From Soonwooa sp032078105 (GTDB lineage: Bacteria > Bacteroidota > Bacteroidia > Flavobacteriales > Weeksellaceae): a DNA stretch of 49,321 nucleotides. A program made the translations under genes and the position numbers. Below, piece by piece: positions 8,247 to 15,543 of the stretch. Position 1 is the stretch's first letter, and the number at the start of each line of letters is the position of its first letter. The notes below the pieces were generated by a model that saw nothing but the letters and a program-made list of their open reading frames with translations, searched no databases and was not told where the DNA came from. The DNA lies in assembly GCA_046269235.1 (NCBI GenBank), contig JBJZOS010000013.1, forward strand, positions 1 through 49,321, in the 5' to 3' direction.

Positions 8247-9401
8247 CTATCGCAATCTCCTTCCTTTTATAATATCTTTGTTCTCTTGGTATTTGTCAAT
8301 TTTCCTTTCCCAAAACCGTAAAATCGTAAATAGATCCGCAAGCTTCTGAGAATCTTTAAAAATCTCTTTGAAAGTATCAAGAGGAATATTGTTTTTAAAT
8401 GCAACTTTTTCTACAATCCTATTAAGTTCCACAAGCATTTGCTCGTGGCTATCAATTTTTAAATTAGGATTAAGTTTTTCAAACCGGATAGCTTTTTCCA
8501 ATGTATTTTGTACAGAATCGAGATATTTTTTCTTTTCAAAAGCAAAAGCTTTTTCGTTGGTCAATACAACAGAGCTTTTGCTTTTTAGAAAATCGATTTC
8601 CTTTTTTAAACTTTCAATTGTTATGTTTAGTTCTGAAATCTGCTTTGACTTCGATTCTAATTCTGTTTTGTTTTTTACAAGTTCCGTATTTTGTACTTTA
8701 AGTGCTTTCTTATAGTTTTCAACAGTCTTTTCTATTTTTATCTTTTGGAATCCAAGAAAGTCTGATTCTTTTACGACAAGCTCCTCCACCTTTTTTGATT
8801 CAATCTCTGATTTCATTTCATTGTATTTTTCTTCCAAAGTTTTTAGTTCTTCTTCCTTTTTCCTGATTTTAAATTCAACAGCTTCCAATCTCTGTATTCC
8901 GGTGTTGGAAATTCCTCTTTCCATTTCTAAACATTCTGCGGTAATGTCCTGCATTCTGGAATAGTGAAATGATTGGTGTTTCAGAGTTTTTCCTGTTTCC
9001 AAATCCTGCCAGTCTGCAACCAGATGAGCGTGAAAATTAGGCTTCCATTCATTGGTATCTTTATCGTAATGTCCTTCGTCTTTGTGAACAGCAATCTGGA
9101 AAATCCTTATCTTCAATTCTTCTTCTAATCTTTTTGACAAATTATGAAGTTCCAGCATTGTTGTATCTTCTTTTATAACAACCACTGCTTCACGAATCGG
9201 CATTGCATTTTTCTGTAATTTCCTACCGGATTTTTCTTTACAGTAGTCTTCTATTTTTTGCAATCGGTCTGCAATTTTTTGTTCCATCCAGTATTCATTT
9301 TTCGGGGTCAAATCTTTACGGATATAATCAAAGGATTTCTTCCTGAAATTGTGAACTTCGGAATCAGATTTAGCGGCTTTGAAATTAATGGAAGTCTTCA
9401 T
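8247..9401 (-). CDS. MobV-family relaxase (Mob/Pre type plasmid recombination enzyme)
   Basis: MobV relaxases nick the transfer origin and stay attached to the 5' end to lead the strand into a recipient. The N-terminal half (about residues 1-170) carries the family features: AVHKDEGHYD near 105 and PNFHAHLVADW near 120, the His cluster that binds the metal, plus an N-terminal region with conserved RKDLTPKN. Residues about 170-290 form a long coiled coil of Glu/Lys/Leu, and the C-terminus is short and basic. The 384 residues fit the family. The iteron array and oriT-like hairpin lie directly upstream. No type IV secretion genes are in the window, so the element would need a helper. Confidence 0.85.
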   Translation of the reverse strand: MKTSINFKAAKSDSEVHNFRKKSFDYIRKDLTPKNEYWMEQKIADRLQKIEDYCKEKSGRKLQKNAMPIREAVVVIKEDTTMLELHNLSKRLEEELKIRIFQIAVHKDEGHYDKDTNEWKPNFHAHLVADWQDLETGKTLKHQSFHYSRMQDITAECLEMERGISNTGIQRLEAVEFKIRKKEEELKTLEEKYNEMKSEIESKKVEELVVKESDFLGFQKIKIEKTVENYKKALKVQNTELVKNKTELESKSKQISELNITIESLKKEIDFLKSKSSVVLTNEKAFAFEKKKYLDSVQNTLEKAIRFEKLNPNLKIDSHEQMLVELNRIVEKVAFKNNIPLDTFKEIFKDSQKLADLFTILRFWERKIDKYQENKDIIKGRRLR

Positions 9402-9510
9402 CTGAATAATGTATTGTGTTTTTAAAATCGTATGTATTTATTGAATTATATAATTCTGTAATTATTAACTCTTCTAGTTTTTTTTCGAAGGCTCAGGTTT
9501 GTGAGGAAGC

Positions 9511-9750
9511 TGTATCTATTTTACCCACGTTGGGAAATTGTGTGTAGTTATTTTACTCAGGTAAATCGAAAGTCTGTATTCATTTTACCCACATTTTGAA
9601 ATTGTGTGTAGCTATTTTACGCACATAAAGCAAAAGCTTGTATCATTTTACTCACACAAAATAATTATCGGAGATATTCAATCGTTTTAAAAATATTTAC
9701 AGTAATTTCAATCTGATTTATCATATAGCGTGTATCTGTTTTACCCACAT
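9511..9750. repeat. Iteron-like array upstream of the relaxase
   Basis: Six degenerate copies of TGTATYTATTTTACCCAC begin at 9511, 9541, 9575, 9605, 9639 and 9731. The first five are spaced 30, 34, 30 and 34 bp, giving a 64-bp higher-order unit made of two half-repeats (TGTATTCATTTTACCCAC and TGTGTAGYTATTTTACKCA), with GAAATTG between them. Spacing near three helical turns would place the sites on one face of the DNA. The array lies in a 456-bp gene-free stretch between the primase and relaxase genes. It could be a replication origin for the excised circle, binding sites of a transfer protein, or a relaxase operator. Confidence 0.75.
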
Positions 9751-9753
9751 TGA

Positions 9754-9809
9754 AGCCCCGCAGGGCGAAGCAGCAACTTTGTTGGGAGGGAACCGACCTT
9801 CAAAGTTGC
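9754..9809. other. Candidate origin of transfer (oriT)
   Basis: Just after the last iteron, a GC-richer block holds a small hairpin (GCCC-CGCA-GGGC, 9755-9766) and a perfect 9-bp inverted repeat, GCAACTTTG (9773-9781) and CAAAGTTGC (9801-9809), around a 19-nt loop rich in GGGAGGGAACC. Inverted repeats next to the relaxase gene are typical of oriT. I cannot identify the nick site. It could instead be a strong attenuator. Confidence 0.45.
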
Positions 9810-9857
9810 GAATGAGCTCCTAACTTTTGCATATAGTTGGTAAAAAGCGTGTGCCTA

Positions 9858-10817
9858 TCAGCGTTTCCTTCTGTATATTTGAGTAGGTTGATTTTCTTGT
9901 TGTTCTTTTTGTTGCAGATTATTTTTCTCTTTTTCGTAGTTCTCCTCCATTCCCATTTTAATCTGTTCAACCATATATTCGTTCAAATCTTTATAGGCCG
10001 AATAGATTTCAGAATGGTCTTTCGCTTGGGGAAAGTTTTTCAAAATGTCGTTCTTGCATTTTGTTCCGGAAAGGTCATTATCTAAAAACAAATGGATTTC
10101 GGAATATTGTTTCAAATGCTCTTTTGTCTTATTCAAAAGTGCAATGGAATTCATTATGAGCAAATCTCCTGTATAGGATTTCTGCATTTCTAAAAAAGAC
10201 AAGGCATCAATAAAGCCTTCAAAGACCGCAACACTCGTGTTTTTATGATTTTTATATTGAGCATTGTCATTGAGATTAATTATTGAAATATCTTTTTTAA
10301 GAACAGCTCCTTTGTAAAATGAATTTCTGAGTTCCCAACCTTCGGAAAGATTTTGAAAACCTACAGCATACAGTTTTTTTTCTCCCATTTGGAAATGTAC
10401 TTCCCTTACAAATGGAAAGACCATTTCCGAAAGTCCTCTTTGTAAAAGATAGTTTTTCAAATGCTCATTTTGAAGTTCTATGATTTCAGTGATTTGATAA
10501 TTCGGCTTAGTATTGTTTTGCTTTTGAATGGCGCTCTGCGGTTGAAAAGAAGAAAAGTTTTGTTTCTCAGCCCATTTCAGAACTTCCTGTATTGAAGCAT
10601 TTAAGTATTTCTGCATAAAATCGGTATTGTTACCACCAATTCCTTCCGAATGGAGATACCATACATTTTGTCTTTTATCGAGTTTAAAAGAGGCTTGGGA
10701 TTCGCTGGCAAAAGGGTTGTGATACCAAGCTTCTTTTTCATTTTGTTTCGTGGGAAGGTGTCCGAGATTTTGGAGGACTTCTTCCAACGATAGGCTGTTA
10801 AATTGTTTGCAGTTCAT
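9858..10817 (-). CDS. Toprim-domain primase-like protein of the mobile element
   Basis: The start is set at the ATG at 10817 (MNCKQFNSLSLEEVLQNLGH). Residues about 1-75 match a CHC2-type primase N-terminus by pattern (WYHNPFASESQASFKLD, then GIGGNNTDFMQKYL), but the zinc-binding cysteines of DnaG are absent. Residues about 190-270 form a Toprim fold with the metal-binding motifs VAVFEGFIDALSF and IHLFLDNDLSGTK. The C-terminus is a basic, Gln-rich tail. It probably primes replication of the excised element or of the transferred strand. Paired with a VapE-type ATPase, this is a common module of Bacteroidota mobilizable islands. Confidence 0.82.
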   Translation of the reverse strand: MNCKQFNSLSLEEVLQNLGHLPTKQNEKEAWYHNPFASESQASFKLDKRQNVWYLHSEGIGGNNTDFMQKYLNASIQEVLKWAEKQNFSSFQPQSAIQKQNNTKPNYQITEIIELQNEHLKNYLLQRGLSEMVFPFVREVHFQMGEKKLYAVGFQNLSEGWELRNSFYKGAVLKKDISIINLNDNAQYKNHKNTSVAVFEGFIDALSFLEMQKSYTGDLLIMNSIALLNKTKEHLKQYSEIHLFLDNDLSGTKCKNDILKNFPQAKDHSEIYSAYKDLNEYMVEQIKMGMEENYEKEKNNLQQKEQQENQPTQIYRRKR

Positions 10818-10853
10818 ACTGTAATATGTTTTGTAATTATTTTTCAAATATTC

Positions 10854-11041
10854 TTACCTAATTACCCTTTCATTGATTAATAATATTTTAAGGTATATTT
10901 TTACAATTACCTTTCTTTACCTTCTTACCATAATTTTTCATTTAGGTAGTTTTAGGTAACTATTTTAAAATATCATTACCTCAATAAGTCGTTGATTACT
11001 AGACTATTTTAAGTTTTAAGGTAACTTGGTAACTTTGGTAA
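10854..11041. repeat. Cluster of TTACC/GGTAA pentamers
   Basis: Six TTACC (10854, 10862, 10907, 10917, 10925, 10976) and four GGTAA (10955, 11020, 11028, 11037), plus two GGTA, crowd into 190 AT-rich bases between the VapE-like and primase genes. TTACC dominates the left half and GGTAA the right, with local spacings of 8-10 bp. It resembles a set of protein-binding boxes, perhaps an origin or operator. No gene fits in this stretch. Confidence 0.5.
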
Positions 11042-11047
11042 GTCATT

Positions 11048-12205
11048 TCATTCAGGCTTTCTTTTAATGAGATAGCCATACACCTGAAGTTTAGGATGTT
11101 TCATCCTTTGATATTTTAAACTGGTGAGTGCTTTTCCAATTTTTATATTATTCAATCGTAATCCTAATGCATTATTCATTGCCAACATAATGTCTGTTGC
11201 CGTAAGAAATTCTTCGATTTTTTCAGATTTTTCAAAATGAGCAGAAATAAGCTCTTGCTCCATTGAAACTTGTGCATATTTTTCGTTTCGCTTTTCGTTT
11301 TCGGTGATATCCGTTACTGTCAATTCGGAATTATAATTTTTTCTTTCAAAAGCATTGAAATATGCTTGAGCCCAGACTCTATCAATATCAATTTCTTTGG
11401 AATATTCAAAATCAAAAGAATGTACCTCAAAAATCAACCATCTAATACTTCCTGTTTCATCGGTTAGAAAATCAGTCCTATTGGTAGATCCAACAAATGA
11501 GCAAATCCGCTCCAAAAATTCTGCTTTTCTTGCATAAGGAAGTCTAATATTGGCACTGCTTTTTGAAATGAAAGATTTCAAAGTATTAACATCGGATTTA
11601 GATAAAACCGCCAATTCATCAAGGTTGCAAATCAAATTTTTACAAATAGAAATAATACCGTCTTTGTCAATGGAAATATTTTCAGTATAATAATTTTCTA
11701 ATTTGGGCGGAATTAAAAACCGTAAAAAAGAGGATTTCCCAGAATTTTGATGTGACGCTAAAACCAATGACTGCTTATTGACATATCCTTTGATTAGCGA
11801 ACACAAAACTGCTCTTGTTAACCATTTTTCAAAATGATAAAGGAATGCATCATCATCATTAGTTTTGAGATATCGACAGAGATCCTTTATATAATCTTTA
11901 CCATCCCAAGTTTCTAAACTTTCAAAATATTCTCGAATCGGATTATACTGCTGAATCAAATGGCTTCTTACCAGAATTTCCAGCTTATTCATATTAATCT
12001 CAATACCCGATTGAGCCAATTCTATAAGTAAGGAATTGATATTGAGAACAGACCAAGTTTCATTCTGTTCTTTCAATTGAATTTCCAACTCCAAAGCAAT
12101 AGTATTAAAACGAATATTGTATTTTTCGTCCAAATATTTCATCGCTCGATCGTAAATTGTTTTTGAAGGAGTATCAGACTGATACAAGAATTTTTGTTCG
12201 TTCAT
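11048..12205 (-). CDS. VapE/VirE-type P-loop ATPase of the mobile element
   Basis: The ATG at 12205 (MNEQKFLYQSDTPSK) is preferred over a TTG six bases upstream. The central domain has a Walker A-like SHQNSGKSSFLRFL near residue 165, a Walker B-like LICNLDELAVLS near 205 and a sensor-like CSFVGSTNRTDFLTDETGS near 250, with the WLIFEV strand after it. This is the pattern of the virulence-associated E family, helicase-like proteins of prophages and islands that work next to a primase. It begins 7 nt after the HTH gene stops, so both are on one transcript. Confidence 0.83.
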   Translation of the reverse strand: MNEQKFLYQSDTPSKTIYDRAMKYLDEKYNIRFNTIALELEIQLKEQNETWSVLNINSLLIELAQSGIEINMNKLEILVRSHLIQQYNPIREYFESLETWDGKDYIKDLCRYLKTNDDDAFLYHFEKWLTRAVLCSLIKGYVNKQSLVLASHQNSGKSSFLRFLIPPKLENYYTENISIDKDGIISICKNLICNLDELAVLSKSDVNTLKSFISKSSANIRLPYARKAEFLERICSFVGSTNRTDFLTDETGSIRWLIFEVHSFDFEYSKEIDIDRVWAQAYFNAFERKNYNSELTVTDITENEKRNEKYAQVSMEQELISAHFEKSEKIEEFLTATDIMLAMNNALGLRLNNIKIGKALTSLKYQRMKHPKLQVYGYLIKRKPE

Positions 12206-12212
12206 AACCAAC

Positions 12213-12551
12213 TTATCTATTTCGGTTATGATATTTCAGAGCTTCTGATTCTATTTCCAATAAGGTTTTCTTCTTCCCTTTAGAAATCCATTCCAAAAGT
12301 TCATCTTCAAAAAAGTAGAGTTTTTTACCGTTTTTGTAACACGGGATTTTTCTTTCACGAACAAGCGTATAAATCGTAGGTTTGGCTTTTCCTATTAATT
12401 TACACGCTTCGGAAATGTCAATAGGAATTTTCTTGGTAGGAATTGCCGGAACTTGTCTTTTTTCTACAATTGATTTGATTTCGGCAATTTCATTTACCAA
12501 ATGTGCGACTGCTTTTGGCAGATTTTCAAAATTGATTTCTTGTGCATCCAT
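12213..12551 (-). CDS. Helix-turn-helix protein, excisionase (MerR-like) type
   Basis: The 112-residue protein has an N-terminal helical segment and a winged HTH of the HTH_17 kind in residues about 47-95: DISEACKLIGKAKPTIYTLV followed by the wing IPCYKNGKKLYFFEDELLEW. Such proteins next to an integrase usually act as recombination directionality factors or control the replication genes. It heads the HTH-VapE-primase group. The 130 nt upstream presumably hold its promoter. Confidence 0.85.
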   Translation of the reverse strand: MDAQEINFENLPKAVAHLVNEIAEIKSIVEKRQVPAIPTKKIPIDISEACKLIGKAKPTIYTLVRERKIPCYKNGKKLYFFEDELLEWISKGKKKTLLEIESEALKYHNRNR

Positions 12552-12681
12552 AAGTATCGTTTATGATTGTTATGGTGCAATGATAATTTATGTTCTATGT
12601 ATGTTTTTTGTATGATTAAAAATGACTAAATCATATTAATATCATAACCAATTTTCTGCTTAATGTTAATTGCTATTTTCT

Positions 12682-13512
12682 TTATTGAAGCATATTATTT
12701 TCAATTTTAATTACTCCTTCTTCTTTTCTTGAAGTAAGCAATTTTTCTATTGTTGGTTCTTCCATTTCTTTAAAATTTTCAGAAAAAACTATTTTCAAAA
12801 ATTTAGCAACATCCTTTCTCTGATTATTTCCTCTATAATGATTCCATACATTCCACCCAAAATGCATTAAATCAATAGTTTTGAGATTATTTACTTTTAA
12901 AGGGATTAAAATATCAAACTTGCTATCTCTAAGAAATTCAACTAAATAGATGCATAACTTGTTGATTTCTTCATCTTCTGAATGCGGAGCAAATTTTTCT
13001 TTTGTGTAATGCATTATAAAATCTAACTTTTCCTGAAGGATTTCTTCATTTTTAGATTTGGCTTGACTTCTTATTTTTTCAATATCAGAAAGTTCAATTG
13101 TTTTTTCACTTTCCTCCAATGTAAGGGATATTTCATTTACAACTTCAAAATTTGGATTTTCTTTTTTAATAGAATTTTGAATAGTTTGCAAAGGTTCTTC
13201 ATTCAATTTAAAATTCTCCGTAGATGTAATGATATGAAGATTCTTGGAATCAGATTCTTGCTTTTCAACTAACTCAGATTCTACATTCTTGGAAAAACGC
13301 TTTAACAGCCAACTAACAATGGGGTCAAGAAATAAATTGAGAATTGCAAAAATTAAAATACCTAACCCAACATAAATCCAAAAAATCATATTAACCGTAA
13401 ACTCATCTGCTCCTTTTTTGATAAAATGCTCCCGTCCTAAAAGCCCAATAAAAATACAAACCAGTAAGACCGGCAAATATTTTAAAATATTTTCAAAGTA
13501 TTTTATTTTCAT
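12682..13512 (-). CDS. Two-helix membrane protein of the mobile element, unrecognised
   Basis: Two membrane helices sit near the N-terminus (YLPVLLVCIFIGLLG and MIFWIYVGLGILIFAILNLF), followed by a long charged linker and a helical C-terminal domain (about residues 145-276) with FGWNVWNHYRG near residue 225. Its start overlaps the recombinase stop by 4 nt (ATGA), so translation is coupled. The place between integrase and excisionase is where islands often carry regulatory or cargo genes. I do not recognise a family. The C-terminal domain would face the cytoplasm if the short N-terminus is inside. Confidence 0.75.
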   Translation of the reverse strand: MKIKYFENILKYLPVLLVCIFIGLLGREHFIKKGADEFTVNMIFWIYVGLGILIFAILNLFLDPIVSWLLKRFSKNVESELVEKQESDSKNLHIITSTENFKLNEEPLQTIQNSIKKENPNFEVVNEISLTLEESEKTIELSDIEKIRSQAKSKNEEILQEKLDFIMHYTKEKFAPHSEDEEINKLCIYLVEFLRDSKFDILIPLKVNNLKTIDLMHFGWNVWNHYRGNNQRKDVAKFLKIVFSENFKEMEEPTIEKLLTSRKEEGVIKIENNMLQ

Positions 13513-14768
13513 TCTGACTTATTCTTTAAAAATGCCAACTGTATAGCTTCTGAAGCTTTAGTTTTCTTTTCATCAACTATTTTTGCATAGACTTGTGTGG
13601 TCTTCACATTGGTATGACCAAGCATTTTACTGACTGTGTAAATATCTGTACCATTTGATAACTGCAAGGTGGCGAAAGTATGACGGAAGCAGTGAAAAGT
13701 AATATTCTTTTTTATCTCAGCTTTCTCAATCCATTTTTTAAGAGGTCTTGAAATCCAGGAAGGATTTGGCAAATCTTCAAATACAAATTGTTCAGGTTGT
13801 CGTGGTTCTCCACAAAGTTGAAAAGCTTGCTGAGAAATGGGAGTATATTCAACACCTTTAGTTTTCTTCTGCGTGAAGTTTAGTCTAACCACATTATTTT
13901 CTATGCTGATTTCTTTCCATCGAAGCTTTTGAATATCGGAATGACGTAATCCAGTAAGTGCTGAGAAAAGTGCTGCTCTTTTAAGGACGTCTCTTTCGCA
14001 AGAAGTTGCAACCAACATATTAAGTTCTTCAATAGTCAAATATTCTCTTCTTGAATCCTGTTCCGGAATGCCTTTTATCTTTGAAGATAAGTCAACCAAT
14101 AAATATCCATCAATAAATGCTTGCTTTAATGCCGCCTTAAAAATTGAAAAATAAGTTGCTGCAGTATTGTTGGAAATAGTCCCTTTTTTATTTCCTCCAC
14201 AAGGGGCGGATAGAAGAAAGTTTTTAAAACCTTCAGCCATCTTATTGTCTATTTGAGAAAACATCAATTCATCTCCTGCAAAGTTTTTTAAGAATTCTAT
14301 CGTACGTTCCCAATTGATTAGGATAGAGCTTGAATTTTTTCCGTGTCTTTTAGATGCTACTTTACCAAAGTATTCAATAAAATTTTTCTGACTTTTTTCT
14401 TTTTGCCCAATTAACAAATTTTCAGAATCACTGTATAAATCTACATTATCATATTCTCGTTGACGAAGTTTTCGGATTCCATCCGCATATAGCATTACTT
14501 CACGGTCATTCTCACTTTTGCAAATGATTACCCCGTTGTCATTACGTTTCGGTTTGTACGTTTTTGTTCCTGTTGAATCTGTTCGAGCAGTTCTTTTCTT
14601 GTCCCATTCCACCGTTGTAACACTTCTGTTCAAATATTCACGAATACGCTGTGGTGTTTTCTTTCCGGAAATTTGTACGGGATAACTTTCTATATAAACG
14701 TACCATTCTTTCCGGTCTTCTGCTCTGCGAAGTCTTACGGTTACTTTTGTTTTAGATAGTTGTTTCAT
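13509..14768 (-). CDS. Tyrosine site-specific recombinase (integrase)
   Basis: This 419-residue integrase has an N-terminal arm-binding region (KVTVRLRRAEDRKEWYVYIE), a SAM-like core-binding domain (about 110-215) and a C-terminal catalytic domain. The catalytic residues are visible: Arg in ALTGLRHSDIQKLRW, His-x-x-Arg in FHCFRHTFATLQL, His in SKMLGHTNVKTTQ and the nucleophile Tyr in VYAKIVDE. It is of the type common in Bacteroidota conjugative and mobilizable elements and should integrate and excise the island. It overlaps both neighbouring genes by 4 nt. Confidence 0.94.
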   Translation of the reverse strand: MKQLSKTKVTVRLRRAEDRKEWYVYIESYPVQISGKKTPQRIREYLNRSVTTVEWDKKRTARTDSTGTKTYKPKRNDNGVIICKSENDREVMLYADGIRKLRQREYDNVDLYSDSENLLIGQKEKSQKNFIEYFGKVASKRHGKNSSSILINWERTIEFLKNFAGDELMFSQIDNKMAEGFKNFLLSAPCGGNKKGTISNNTAATYFSIFKAALKQAFIDGYLLVDLSSKIKGIPEQDSRREYLTIEELNMLVATSCERDVLKRAALFSALTGLRHSDIQKLRWKEISIENNVVRLNFTQKKTKGVEYTPISQQAFQLCGEPRQPEQFVFEDLPNPSWISRPLKKWIEKAEIKKNITFHCFRHTFATLQLSNGTDIYTVSKMLGHTNVKTTQVYAKIVDEKKTKASEAIQLAFLKNKSE

Positions 14769-15334
14769 TTTCCAGCGAATATTTTATCAATTTGTTCTTT
14801 CGGCACATAGACAAAATTACCAACCTGCTTTTTAGGAATACTAAATTTCCTGATTACGCTGCTTACCGTTGATGGATTAGCTCCAAATTTATCACTCACT
14901 TCGGAAAGTGTATAGCAATCTTCAATTGTATAATTCAATTTTTCAGGCTTTGCTTCTTTTTCTTTCGGAATTTCTACAGCTGTAAACATTTTTTCCAAAT
15001 GTTCTTTGCTTATTCTTGTCAATCTCTGTCCAAAATTATGGGCAGGTATAATCTCATTCTTTATAAGTCTCCTAAGAGTATCTTTTGAAATTCCAAAAAG
15101 AATAGTTGCTTCTGTAATTGAAATATACGGACGTGTTTGAATCTCAACAATTTTATTTTTAGAATTCTCTAAAATTGATTGTTTCTGCTCAGCAGCCTTT
15201 TGTAACTGCTTTTGTCTCTTTCCAGATTTGTCAGCACAAGCTTTACTACAAAACCTTGTAGTTATTGTTTTTGCTTCAAACGGTTTTTCACAAAACTCAC
15301 AAATCTTAGGTATTTTTAGTTTACTAAAGCCCAT
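14765..15334 (-). CDS. Zinc-finger and double helix-turn-helix protein upstream of the integrase
   Basis: Residues about 10-40 hold a Cys4 finger (CEFCEKPF and FCSKAC). A first HTH is seen near 70-115 (ISITEATILFGISKDTLRR) and a second near 135-185 (YTLSEVSDKFGANPSTVSSV, then wing VGNFVYVPKEQIDKIF). Proteins of this build often precede integrases in Bacteroidota islands and probably control excision or integrase expression. The gene overlaps the integrase by 4 nt. It is the rightmost gene of the element. Confidence 0.8.
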   Translation of the reverse strand: MGFSKLKIPKICEFCEKPFEAKTITTRFCSKACADKSGKRQKQLQKAAEQKQSILENSKNKIVEIQTRPYISITEATILFGISKDTLRRLIKNEIIPAHNFGQRLTRISKEHLEKMFTAVEIPKEKEAKPEKLNYTIEDCYTLSEVSDKFGANPSTVSSVIRKFSIPKKQVGNFVYVPKEQIDKIFAGK

Positions 15335-15397
15335 AGTATCAGTTTAAGTATCGAATAAGACTAATTAAGACATAATAAAGCGCACATTATCGCTAAT

Positions 15398-15409
15398 TAA
15401 CGCGCGTTA
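15398..15409. promoter_or_regulatory. Perfect CG-rich palindrome upstream of the zinc-finger/HTH gene
   Basis: TAACGCGCGTTA is a perfect 12-bp palindrome 64 nt upstream of the leftward HTH gene, in an otherwise AT-rich stretch. It is a candidate operator for one of the element's HTH proteins, or part of the recombination end. Confidence 0.4.
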
Positions 15410-15479
15410 CAAATATGGTACAAATATATAATAAAAAACGATAAAATTTGAATGTAAATAAAAAATAGAAACAAATAAA

Positions 15480-15510
15480 AATCGCTGCAAATATAACATT
15501 TACAGCGATT
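15480..15510 (-). terminator. Terminator of dnaK
   Basis: The stem AATCGCTG/CAGCGATT, extended inside by AAAT/ATTT, is followed on the minus strand by a T-rich tract (TTTTTATTTG). It lies 34 nt after the dnaK stop and separates dnaK from the mobile element. Confidence 0.8.
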
Positions 15511-15543
15511 TATTAATTATTATTACTTGATGTTAATCAATAC

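Larger units (their letters stand above)
8100..15475. mobile_element. Integrative mobilizable element (approximate limits)
   Basis: The block joins a tyrosine recombinase, two HTH proteins, VapE-like ATPase, primase, an oriT-like region and a MobV relaxase, all on the minus strand. This is the makeup of an integrative mobilizable element without its own mating-pair genes. The right end must lie between 15334 and the dnaK terminator at 15480. The left end lies after 8247 or, if the 7.1-8.0 kb genes are cargo, near 7.1 kb. I could not find a convincing pair of att direct repeats by eye. Confidence 0.75.

Noticed and set aside
8167..8349. Plus-strand frame of 60 codons overlapping the relaxase end
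   Set aside because: It overlaps a well-supported gene in another frame and has no recognisable features.
9511..9750. CRISPR array
   Set aside because: Copies are short and degenerate, gaps are 12-16 bp, and no cas genes are present.
8224..15360. TCGAATAAAAC (8224) and TCGAATAAGAC (15350) as att direct repeats of the island
   Set aside because: Only 10 of 11 match, composition is AT-rich so chance is likely, and the left copy lies too close to the relaxase stop.
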